Below, piece by piece: positions 6,011 to 14,200 of a stretch of 25,723 bases of DNA. The DNA lies in the IMG/VR virus record IMGVR_UViG_3300025687_000287, positions 1-25,723 of that record. The stretch is one strand, 5' to 3'. The first letter of the stretch is position 1. The number at the start of each line of letters is the position of its first letter. The translations under genes and the position numbers were made by a program. Below the pieces are notes generated by a model. The model had not been told where the DNA came from. It searched no databases and saw only the letters and a list, made by a program, of their open reading frames with translations. The stretch comes from a virus.

Positions 6011-6947
6011 CGTAGGAACAATTGCAAATGACGGTACTGGTAGTACAATACGTGCTGGTGGTCAAATCATAAATGCAAACTTTACAGAAATTTATAACGC
6101 TGTAGGTGATGGTACAACAATTGCGTTTGATATTTCAGGTGCTACAGCAGGTCAAACTTTAGTTTACAACGCTTCAACAAATAAATTCGAACCAGGTACA
6201 GCGACTGCTACATCTTCTTTTACAATTGCTGGTGATGGTGGATCAAATCAAGTAATTACTACAAATGATACTTTAACTGTACAAGGTGGTACAGGTATTA
6301 CCACAACAGGTGTTAATACAGATGTTCTTTCAATTGCAATAGATAGTACAGTTGCAACATTAACAGGTTCACAAGTTTTAACAAATAAAACAATTAGTGG
6401 TGCTTCAAACACATTATCAAATATCGGTAATGCAAGTTTAACAAATTCAACAATTGCGATCGGTGGTATTACTTTCAATTTGGGTGATACAGACTCTACC
6501 CCAGCACTTGACTTATCAGACGCAACAAATTATCCTACAAGTTCATTAACAGGTCAAATTACAAATGCTCAGTTAGCAGGTTCAATAGAAAATTCAAAAT
6601 TATCAAATTCAATAATCACAATTGTTGATGATAGTTCAACAGCTGCTACAATAGATTTAGGGTCAACTTTAAAAATTGCTGGCTCAGGTGTAACAACATC
6701 AATTTCAGGTGATACTTTAACAATCACTGGTGCTTCATTATCATATTCAACAGGTACATTTACAGGTGACGCTTCAACAACTATCTTTACGATAAATAGT
6801 GGACATACAGTAAATAGTATTTTAGTTTTTATAAACGGTATTTGTTTAGTGCCTACAGATGACTATACAGTATCAGGAACAAATTTAACTTTCAACACGG
6901 CGCCAGCAGCGTCAGCTGAAATACAAGTAAGGTATTTACCAGTTTAA
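5991..6947 (+). CDS. Fibre-like virion structural protein
   Basis: A 318-residue, Thr/Ser/Gly/Asn-rich beta-repeat protein. The N-terminus (VNVGTIANDGTGSTIR...INANFTEIYNA, about residues 6-38) is the common start of many phage fibre and baseplate-attached proteins. A short GQTLVYNASTNKFEPG motif follows at about 54-69. The middle carries fibre repeats such as LTGSQVLTNKTI and IAIGGITFNLGDTDSTPALD, the second nearly identical to part of the 781-residue fibre. An IVDDSSTAATIDLG...LKIAGSG...TTISGDTLTI-type unit comes next. Residues 257-318 form the DYTV beta module found in three other proteins of the window. It probably trimerises as a short tail or side fibre. It overlaps the 55-residue ORF by 20 bases. 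Which part of the virion it attaches to cannot be read from sequence. Confidence 0.8.
   Translation: MSKQTVNVGTIANDGTGSTIRAGGQIINANFTEIYNAVGDGTTIAFDISGATAGQTLVYNASTNKFEPGTATATSSFTIAGDGGSNQVITTNDTLTVQGGTGITTTGVNTDVLSIAIDSTVATLTGSQVLTNKTISGASNTLSNIGNASLTNSTIAIGGITFNLGDTDSTPALDLSDATNYPTSSLTGQITNAQLAGSIENSKLSNSIITIVDDSSTAATIDLGSTLKIAGSGVTTSISGDTLTITGASLSYSTGTFTGDASTTIFTINSGHTVNSILVFINGICLVPTDDYTVSGTNLTFNTAPAASAEIQVRYLPV
6438..6554 (+). repeat. Fibre block shared with the 781-residue fibre, copy 1
   Basis: A 117-base block encoding 39 residues around AIGGITFNLGDTDSTPALD and DATNYPTSSLTG. It matches 23959-24075 with five amino-acid differences and is about 17.5 kb away from it. Confidence 0.78.
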
Positions 6948-6956
6948 GGATAATAT

Positions 6957-8090
6957 ATGGGAAGTATAACTAGAACATTAGCAAATAATTTAACTTCATC
7001 ACAAGGTGTTGATACTAATAATTTTAGAAATATAATTATCAATGGTGACTGTTCAATAGCTATAAGAGGCACATCTACTTCAGGTATATCTGGCGACGGT
7101 TATTATACTTGCGATAGATGGAATGTGGGTGCAGGTAGTTTTGGAACTTGGACACAAACACAAGAAACAGATGTTCCTTCTGGTCAAGGTTTTACAAATT
7201 CAATTAAAATGGATTGTACAACTGCTCAAGCTTCACCAGCTGGTAGTTCTTTGATTTATTTAGAACACGCTATTGAAGGACAACATTTACAAAGAATACA
7301 ACAAGGTACAGCTAATGCCCAACCTACTACATTATCTTTTTGGCACAAACATACAAAAACAGGAACAAACATTGTTGAGTTATTAGACGCTGATAATTCT
7401 AACGCTGTAAGTGGTTCATATACTCAATCAGTATCAGATACTTGGGAATATTCAACAATAACTTTCCCAGCAGGTACATCAGGTACTTTTGATAATGATA
7501 TTAACCGTTCTTTAAGAATAAGAATTATAATCGGTTCAGGTTCAGATTACACTTCTGGAACACTTGCTACAACTTGGCAAACAACTATTACAAGCGCAGA
7601 CAGATATGTTGGGCAAGTAAATAACGCAGATAGTACATCAAATAATTTTCAGATTACAGGTCTTCAATATGAAGTAGGAAGTACAGCAACAGATTTTGAA
7701 TTTTTACCAAGAGAAATACAAGAAGCTAGATGTGCTAGATACTTTCAAAGAATAGGTGGAAGTATGGGTCAATACAGATTTATGCCTTCTACAGGTATGA
7801 GTTGGTCAGGAGCGGCACATTTAGCAACGCTTTATTTACCGTTTCCAATGAGAACACAAGCAACAACTTCATATTCAGGAACTTGGACATTATCAGGAAC
7901 TTCCGCTGACGAAGCTGGTTCTACACCAGGAGCGACATTACAAACAATGGACGCTGGATTTAGTTCTTCATTTCCTTCCAATTATCCTTACAGATTTTCT
8001 TGGGTTACAACAGGAGGAAGTGCAGGAAAAGGAATATTAATTTATACAGACGCTAACTCACCTACTTTGCAATTTAGTGCGGAGCTATAA
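6957..8090 (+). CDS. Putative receptor/carbohydrate-binding fibre protein
   Basis: A 377-residue protein of a type frequent in marine phages. A short N-terminal lead is followed by FRNIIINGDCSIAIRGTS (residues 23-40), a DRW (about 53-55), and a jelly-roll-like body containing TTLSFWHKH and SDTWEYSTITFPAGTSGTFD. The linker GLQYEVGSTATDFEFLPR (about 238-255) and EARCARYFQRIGG then lead to a separate C-terminal beta domain of about 115 residues. The body resembles carbohydrate-binding jelly rolls fused to fibres, and the C-terminal domain would be the variable tip. The role is probably host-surface recognition, inferred from family resemblance and the neighbouring fibre gene. It follows that gene by nine bases with an AAGGATAA ribosome binding site overlapping the stop, and precedes the 74-residue gene by two bases. 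Confidence 0.75.
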   Translation: MGSITRTLANNLTSSQGVDTNNFRNIIINGDCSIAIRGTSTSGISGDGYYTCDRWNVGAGSFGTWTQTQETDVPSGQGFTNSIKMDCTTAQASPAGSSLIYLEHAIEGQHLQRIQQGTANAQPTTLSFWHKHTKTGTNIVELLDADNSNAVSGSYTQSVSDTWEYSTITFPAGTSGTFDNDINRSLRIRIIIGSGSDYTSGTLATTWQTTITSADRYVGQVNNADSTSNNFQITGLQYEVGSTATDFEFLPREIQEARCARYFQRIGGSMGQYRFMPSTGMSWSGAAHLATLYLPFPMRTQATTSYSGTWTLSGTSADEAGSTPGATLQTMDAGFSSSFPSNYPYRFSWVTTGGSAGKGILIYTDANSPTLQFSAEL

Positions 8091-8092
8091 TT

Positions 8093-8317
8093 ATGAAAAT
8101 AACTAAAGATAATATATCAACAGCAGAATATCTTTACTTGGCAGACCAGCCAGGTGATAGTCCATCATCATATTCAAAATCAGGTATAAAAGTAATTTGT
8201 ACAGGTCATTCTCTCACACACATATTACCATTAACTACAGATAATACAGATTACAATACACTTATGGAATGGGTTGCTGACGGTAATACTATTACAGATA
8301 ACGATCCAAATCCATAA
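8093..8317 (+). CDS. Small phage protein of 74 residues
   Basis: A 74-residue acidic/polar protein. It has no signal peptide or membrane segment. The C-terminal part reads YNTLMEWVADGNTITDNDPNP; endings of the form WVADGNTI-x-D are common in small proteins, or ends of larger proteins, that accompany phage fibres. It begins two bases after the putative receptor-binding protein, so it may be its chaperone or a small accessory subunit. It ends 16 bases before the halogenase. I do not recognise a defined family. The link to the fibre rather than the halogenase is inferred from spacing and the C-terminal motif. Confidence 0.65.
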   Translation: MKITKDNISTAEYLYLADQPGDSPSSYSKSGIKVICTGHSLTHILPLTTDNTDYNTLMEWVADGNTITDNDPNP

Positions 8318-8323
8318 TAAATA
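8316..8323 (+). promoter_or_regulatory. Weak late-box variant AATAAATA before the halogenase
   Basis: AATAAATA overlaps the stop of the 74-residue gene and ends ten bases before the halogenase ATG. Only the first base departs from TATAAATA, but A at that position makes chance matches common in such A/T-rich DNA. If used, the transcript would begin about five bases before the ATG. No Shine-Dalgarno sequence is seen in this gap. Confidence 0.25.
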
Positions 8324-8333
8324 ACATTATATT

Positions 8334-9773
8334 ATGAATATTGTTATTATAGGTGGTGGAACAGCTGGATGGTCAACAGCATTAAATTTTTCTTCAAAGA
8401 CCAAATCAAACATTACAGTTATTTCATCTAAAGAAATACCTATCATTGGTGTAGGTGAAAGTACAACAGGTTTATTTTCAGATTTAATTAAAACTAATTT
8501 AGACGAAATAGATTTTTTCAAACAAACAGGTTCTACATTTAAATTAGGAATTAAACACGTTAATTGGAAAAATGGTAACGACTATTTTAATTCTCCTTTA
8601 GGGTACGATATTGATGATTATGATTACTATAGATTATATCATATTGCTGAAAATAAAAAAATAAATCTAATTCAATCTGCTTTAATGGAAAATAATCAAT
8701 TACCTTTTTGTAATAATATTCCTATTGAAATAGAACACACAGCATATCATTTAGATACATTTAAAGTTGGTCAATATATAAAAGACTTTTTGTTGAAAGA
8801 AAATAAAGTAAATCATATTGAAGAAAAAATATTAAAAGTAAATAGAGATGAAAATGGTTATATAACAAGTTTAATTACAGAAAGTCAAAAAGAAATTAAA
8901 GCAGACTTATTTGTTGATTGTTCAGGTTTTAAAAGAGTGTTAAGTGATGATGTGCCTTTTATTAGCTATGAAGATAACTTATTAGTTAATAGAGCAGTAA
9001 CTTTTCATATACAAAACAAAGAGAATACTATTATAAAAAATTATACACAAGCAACAGCATTAAAACACGGTTGGATTTGGGAGATACCATTACAGCACAG
9101 AATGGGTTGTGGATATGTTTTTTGTGATAAGTTTATAAGTGATGATGAAGCTATACAAGAGATAGAAGAATATATTGGCGAAAAAATAGAAGTACAAAAA
9201 ATCATACCTTTTAATTCTGGTCGTTTAGAAAAGATTTATGATAAAAATGTTTTGACAGTTGGTCTTTCAAGTGCCTTTGTTGAACCGTTAGAGGCAACTT
9301 CTATACATATGTCAATATTTCAAGTAAATTACTTTATACATTGTTTAGAACAATCTGATTTAAAAAACTATAATAAAAACATATGTGATAAGTGGGACAA
9401 CATAAGAGATTTTATATTACTACATTATAGGTCGGAAAGACAAGATACCGAGTTTTGGAAAGAAGCCTCTTCAGACAATAGACTAACTGATAATTTAAAA
9501 TATATGTTAAATTTATGGAAACAAAGACCACCTATTGGTGATGATTACAATGTTTTCTCAAATTTAGCATTAGGTAACACTTTATGGTTACAAATATTAT
9601 TAGGAATGAACATATTAGATAGTTCAATGATAAAAGAGGACTTAATCAAAAGAGGTCTGTATGACAAGGCAGAAAATGAATATATTAAAGTATCTAAAGA
9701 TATGGAATACATTAAAAGAAACGCTATAAATAATAATGACTTTTATAAAAAATTGTTAAAGGAGATTGTATAA
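8334..9773 (+). CDS. Flavin-dependent tryptophan halogenase family protein
   Basis: A 479-residue protein of the tryptophan halogenase family (PrnA/RebH type; PrnA is 538 residues). These enzymes use FADH2 and oxygen to make HOCl or HOBr, which reaches the substrate through a catalytic lysine. Visible here: the FAD-binding GGGTAG (residues 7-12), IGVGEST (38-44), TFKLGIKHVNW (68-78) with Lys70 aligning to PrnA Lys79, VDCSGF (194-199), and the halogenase WxWxIP motif as WIWEIP (247-252). EPLEATS (317-323) has Glu320 at the PrnA Glu346 position and Ala321 where PrnA has Ser347. HYRSERQDTEFW matches the family C-terminal half. Catalytic residues are therefore intact. No flavin reductase gene is in the window, so reduced FAD must come from elsewhere. 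The gene lies between fibre genes and gp8. Free tryptophan, another indole or a peptide could be the substrate; sequence does not decide. Confidence 0.92.
   Translation: MNIVIIGGGTAGWSTALNFSSKTKSNITVISSKEIPIIGVGESTTGLFSDLIKTNLDEIDFFKQTGSTFKLGIKHVNWKNGNDYFNSPLGYDIDDYDYYRLYHIAENKKINLIQSALMENNQLPFCNNIPIEIEHTAYHLDTFKVGQYIKDFLLKENKVNHIEEKILKVNRDENGYITSLITESQKEIKADLFVDCSGFKRVLSDDVPFISYEDNLLVNRAVTFHIQNKENTIIKNYTQATALKHGWIWEIPLQHRMGCGYVFCDKFISDDEAIQEIEEYIGEKIEVQKIIPFNSGRLEKIYDKNVLTVGLSSAFVEPLEATSIHMSIFQVNYFIHCLEQSDLKNYNKNICDKWDNIRDFILLHYRSERQDTEFWKEASSDNRLTDNLKYMLNLWKQRPPIGDDYNVFSNLALGNTLWLQILLGMNILDSSMIKEDLIKRGLYDKAENEYIKVSKDMEYIKRNAINNNDFYKKLLKEIV
9725..9732 (+). promoter_or_regulatory. TATAAATA box inside the halogenase 3' end
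   Basis: An exact TATAAATA lies within the last codons of the halogenase, 72 bases before gp8, and is the first of three exact boxes in 64 bases. Being inside coding sequence it may be coincidental, but the cluster argues that gp8 transcription restarts here. Confidence 0.4.
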
Positions 9774-9776
9774 ATA
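9769..9776 (+). promoter_or_regulatory. Late promoter box TATAAATA before gp8 (upstream copy)
   Basis: An exact TATAAATA overlaps the halogenase stop codon. With a start point about six bases downstream, the transcript would include the AAAGG ribosome binding site at 9789-9793 and the gp8 ATG at 9805. This makes it the best placed of the three boxes for gp8. Confidence 0.65.
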
Positions 9777-9780
9777 TAAG

Positions 9781-9788
9781 TATAAATA
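9781..9788 (+). promoter_or_regulatory. Late promoter box TATAAATA before gp8 (downstream copy)
   Basis: A second exact TATAAATA, 12 bases after the first and directly followed by AAAGG. A T4-like start point would fall near 9794, just past the ribosome binding site, giving a message without it. It may therefore be a weaker or translationally different start. Confidence 0.6.
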
Positions 9789-9804
9789 AAAGGAAAAACT
9801 GACA

Positions 9805-11274
9805 ATGCCAGCAATTATAACAAACAAATTCAGAATCCACAATGCAGAACAATTTGTGGAATCATTCTCAGAAGCCTCACCAAATGTATATTATTTGGGT
9901 ATAGGCCGACCTCAAGCATTTACTACTTCTACAAGAGGTGATAGTAGAACAGTAAACGAGGGATCAGATTCATCACCATTAACACCTGTAGATTCAGTAC
10001 AAGACGAGTTTTATACTTTTGATGATTTACTTTCAGCTAAAAAAGTAACAACTTCAGATGTATCTTATGTAATTCCAAGAAGAAACTGGACAACTGGCAC
10101 AGTTTACGATTATTACAGACACGATTACGGTAACAGAATCACAGGAACAACTACTACTCAAACAGCAAATAGTGGTGCTTCTTCTTTATGGGACGCAACT
10201 TTCTATGTTGTAACAGGTGATTATAATGTTTACAAATGTTTAGATAACAATGGTGGTGCAGCTTCAACAGTAGAGCCATCGGGTACATCAACATCTATTC
10301 TTACAACAGGAGATGGTTATAAGTGGAAATATATGTACTCTTTATCAGCTTCTCAACAAGTAAACTTTTTATCCACAGATTTTATGGCCGTTGCAACAAA
10401 CGGTACAGTAAGTTCAGCAGCTGTTGACGGTGCAGTTAACATTATTAAAATTAAATCTGCTGGCTCAGGTGCTTCAGTTTCAGGTACACATACAAATGTA
10501 CCAATAAGAGGTGACGGTTCAAGTGGTGAGTGTTCAGTAACAACTTCAGGTGGTGTTGTTACAGCAGTAACAGTTACAACTCCAGGAACAGGTTACACAT
10601 ATGCTTATGTTAGAAATGCAGATATAGTAACTGCTGGTGCAACTGATTTAACAGGTGCAGAATTAGATGTAATTATTGAGCCAAAAGGCGGACACGGATT
10701 TAACGCAGTAAAAGAATTAGGTGGTTATTATGTAATGTTAAACACTAACTTTGAGGGTGCAGAAACTTCAAACTCAGGTGACTTTACAACTCAAAACGAC
10801 TTTAGAAGAATTGCATTAATTAGAGATCCAGACTCAGGTGGTTCAGCTGCCTCAGCAACTACACTAAGAGGTGTTAAAGTAGTAAGATTTGAATCCTCAC
10901 CTACTCCAGGTTCTTTCCAAGTAGATGAAGAAATCAATCAAGCAACTACTGGTGCTGTAGGTAAAGTTGTAGAGTGGGATTCAACAAACAGACTTTTATA
11001 CTACGTACAAACAAGATTTAATGATGAAGGTGTTGATAGTAATGGTAACTTAACAGCTTTCTCTGGAGTAAATGTAATAACAGGTCAAACTTCAAGTGCA
11101 ACTGGTACACCAACAAGTACAACTGAAACAGTTGATAGTGTTTCTTTAACTTCAGGTTATGCAGGTGCAGAAATTGACGCTGATACAGGAGATGTTATTT
11201 ACATTGAACAAAGAGCGCCAATTACAAGAGCTTCGGATCAAACTGAAAACGTTAAATTAATAGTTGAATTTTAG
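9805..11274 (+). CDS. gp8: Baseplate wedge subunit gp8
   Basis: A 489-residue counterpart of T4 gp8 (334 residues), the dimeric wedge protein that joins the gp10-gp7 complex during wedge assembly. Motifs shared with T4 gp8 are visible in order: AIITNKFR (residues 3-10; T4 AIVTSKFR), LGIGRPQ (31-37), YVIPRRNW (88-95; T4 AVIPRRDW), EPSG...GDGYKWKYMYSL (157-180; T4 GDGYVWEYLFEI), and a C-terminus YIEQRAPITRASDQTENVKLIVEF that matches T4 YMENRPPIIMAMDQTEEINILFTF almost position by position. The roughly 150 extra residues are beta-rich insertions in the second half. They include a GYTYAYV-type repeat (about 212-270) and a GAVGKVVEWDSTNRLLYY unit like those in the neighbouring large proteins. It is preceded by late promoter boxes and AAAGG. 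Confidence 0.93.
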   Translation: MPAIITNKFRIHNAEQFVESFSEASPNVYYLGIGRPQAFTTSTRGDSRTVNEGSDSSPLTPVDSVQDEFYTFDDLLSAKKVTTSDVSYVIPRRNWTTGTVYDYYRHDYGNRITGTTTTQTANSGASSLWDATFYVVTGDYNVYKCLDNNGGAASTVEPSGTSTSILTTGDGYKWKYMYSLSASQQVNFLSTDFMAVATNGTVSSAAVDGAVNIIKIKSAGSGASVSGTHTNVPIRGDGSSGECSVTTSGGVVTAVTVTTPGTGYTYAYVRNADIVTAGATDLTGAELDVIIEPKGGHGFNAVKELGGYYVMLNTNFEGAETSNSGDFTTQNDFRRIALIRDPDSGGSAASATTLRGVKVVRFESSPTPGSFQVDEEINQATTGAVGKVVEWDSTNRLLYYVQTRFNDEGVDSNGNLTAFSGVNVITGQTSSATGTPTSTTETVDSVSLTSGYAGAEIDADTGDVIYIEQRAPITRASDQTENVKLIVEF

Positions 11275-11284
11275 AGGAAGATAA

Positions 11285-14200
11285 ATGCCAAGTCCAACAG
11301 ACTTTAATCTTTCGCCTTATTATGATGATTATACGGAAAGTAAAAAGTTTCACCGTATATTGTTTAGACCAGCATTTGCTGTACAGGCGAGAGAATTAAC
11401 ACAGTCACAAACAATTTTACAAAACCAGATTGAGAGAATGGGTGACCATTTTTTCAAACAAGGTGCTATGGTCATTCCTGGCCAAGTTTCAATTGACACA
11501 AATTATTATGCTGTAAAATTAACATCAAAGTCTGCTTCAAGTATAAACACTTATAACGGTACAACTGTTACAGGTTCAAGCGGTGTTATTGCTAAAGTTG
11601 TTGGTGTTGCAGCTACAGACGGTACTGATCCTGATACTTTATTTGTTAAGTATAATAAAACAGGAACAAATAATACAGATTTAGTTTTCCAAGATGGTGA
11701 AACAATTACCTCAGACGCAACTGGTACACCAACTGCTGTTGTAAATACTACAGCAACAGGTTCAGCCGCTGGTGTTCAATCAGGTGTATATTATATTAAT
11801 GGATTTTTTGTACAAGTAGATAGTTCAACTTTAGTATTAGACAAATATACAAATACACCATCTTACAGAATTGGTTTTACATCAACTGAGTCATTAATTA
11901 CTTCAAATGATGACGCAAGTTTAAATGACAACGCTGCTGGTTCATCAAACGTAAATGCTCCAGGTGCTCACAGATTAAAAATTACTTTAACACTTGCAAA
12001 GAAAACTTTATCATCAACTGAAGATGAAAACTTTTATGAAATAGCAAGAGTTGAAAATGGAGAAATTAAAACACTTGTAAGAAATACTGAATATGCAGTA
12101 TTAGAAGATACATTAGCAAGAAGAACGTTTGACGAATCAGGTGATTATGTTTTATCAAATCCAGACTTTGATGTAAGAGAACATTTAATTTCAGGTGATA
12201 ATAGAGGTATCTATACTTCAGGTAATGGTGGATTAGAATCTAAATTAGCAATAGGTGTTTCTCCTTTTAAAGCGTATGTAAAAGGTTATGAAAATGAAAG
12301 ATTAGGTACAACTTTTGTTGATGTAGATAAAGCAAGAGATTTTGAAACAGCAAATAATCACAAAACAAGATATAACGTAAAAAATTTTATTAACGTAACA
12401 AATGTTTATGGTACACCAGATGTAACATTCGTATCAGGTTCAGTAGAAGCTTTTAAAACAGTAGGTTTATATGATACACCAACAACAACTCCTGGAACAG
12501 TTGTTACTTCAAATAACACAACTGTACCTCAAATAGGTAGAGCAAAAACAAAAGGTTTTGAAACTGTAACAGCTACAGAAACTTTAGACTTAAATGATAG
12601 TTCATCAATATACAGACATTACTTGTTTGATATTGAAATGTTTACACACTTAAACTTAGAAACTTCAGCAGTGTTTACTGATGGTGAAAGAGTTTCAGGT
12701 GTAACTTCAGGAGCTACAGGTGTTGTACATAGTTCAACATCAAACTATTCAGCAACTATTACTTCTTGTAATGTAACAGGCGCTCCAGATGGTGCAGGTG
12801 TATTTACATTAAACAGTCACGGATTTAAAGATGGTCAAAGAGTTACACTAAGCGGTGGTACTATGCAAGTTAACTCAACAGCATACACTGAGGGTGTTTA
12901 CACAATAAGAAATGCTACAACAAATACTTTTGAGTTGTATGAATCAGATGGTACAACACCAGTTGTTGTAACTTCATTTTCTTCAGGTCCTACTATAGAA
13001 CACACTACAGTAGTTGTATCAAGTGTTGAAGGTACTTTTGTTGCAGGTGAAACAATCTCAGGCCAAGTTTCAAACGCTTCAGGTGTAATTCAAGCAGATG
13101 TATTAGGATTTAATGGCGTAAGAACAAGAGATGTTTCTGCTGTTAAACAAATTTATATGAACAGCGTAACTGAAAACTATACAGCCGATGCTGTTTTAAC
13201 TTCTACTTATGGTGATAATACATCTCTAATAGGAAATATTTCAGTTGCAAATTCAGACGCAACAATTTTAGGTAAAGGTACAAACTTTACAATAGATTTA
13301 AAAATTGGTGATTCAATTTCATTTACAAATGACGCAGGTTCAACTGTAACAGGAACAGTAAAATATATTGTATCAGCAACAGAATTAGAATTAACAACAG
13401 CTGTAGGTGCTTCAGATGTTACAACTGCTGCTGTGATTACAAGACGTAGAGCAAAATTACAAAATCCAGAAAATAATATTTCTGTATTTAAATTACCACA
13501 CGTTACAGTTAAAACTTTAAAAACAACTGCTAACAATGGTGCTACTGATACAAATTACAATATAAGAAAACAATTTATTAGAACATTATCCTCAGATGGA
13601 GATGTTACAATTACTGCTGGTTCAAACGAAACTTTTGCAGCTTATTCAATAGATGATTACGCTGTTTCTATTACAGCAACAGGCGGTGGTTCTTCAACAG
13701 GTGTTGCAGGTGATGTTTTAAATTTAGCAGGAAATAACCACGAGGGTACAGCGATATTTACAAGGTTGTCTGCTAATCAATCTTTAAAATTAGATTTTGG
13801 TGCTAACTTTAGTAACCATACAATTAAAATTACAACAACTATTCAAAAAACAGTTGCTGGTTCAAAACAAAAAACTTTAAACTCAAATGAACAAGTTACA
13901 ATAACTTCTCAATCTATTATTGAAAGTGGAATAATTGGTTTAGCAAAAGCTGACATTTATCAAATTAATGCTATCTATATGGGTAGTTCTTTTGGTGGCG
14001 GTGTAAGCGTTTCTGATACTAACATTACAAGTAGATTTGATTTAGATAACGGTCAAAGAGATAACTATTATGATATTGGTAGAATTAAATTAAAACCAGG
14101 TGCATTAAAACCAACTGGAGATATTTTAATTGACTTTGATTACTTCTCACACGGTACAGGTGATTATTTTGATGTTGATTCTTATACTGGTGCTGTTTCT

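Noticed and set aside
6791-6798. GATAAATA or AATAAATA inside genes (6791, 17711, about 20682, about 21023) as late promoters
   Set aside because: They are one-base variants in coding sequence of an A/T-rich genome and not placed just before a block start, so chance is the simplest explanation.
13207-13536. Minus-strand frames of 60-130 codons in the structural genes (also at 4115, 5408, 6248, 14965, 16825, 22197, 23034, 23805, 25210)
   Set aside because: All lie inside long plus-strand genes with clear domains. Their Val/Leu/Pro/Ser-rich products are what reversed Thr/Ser/Gly-rich codons yield.
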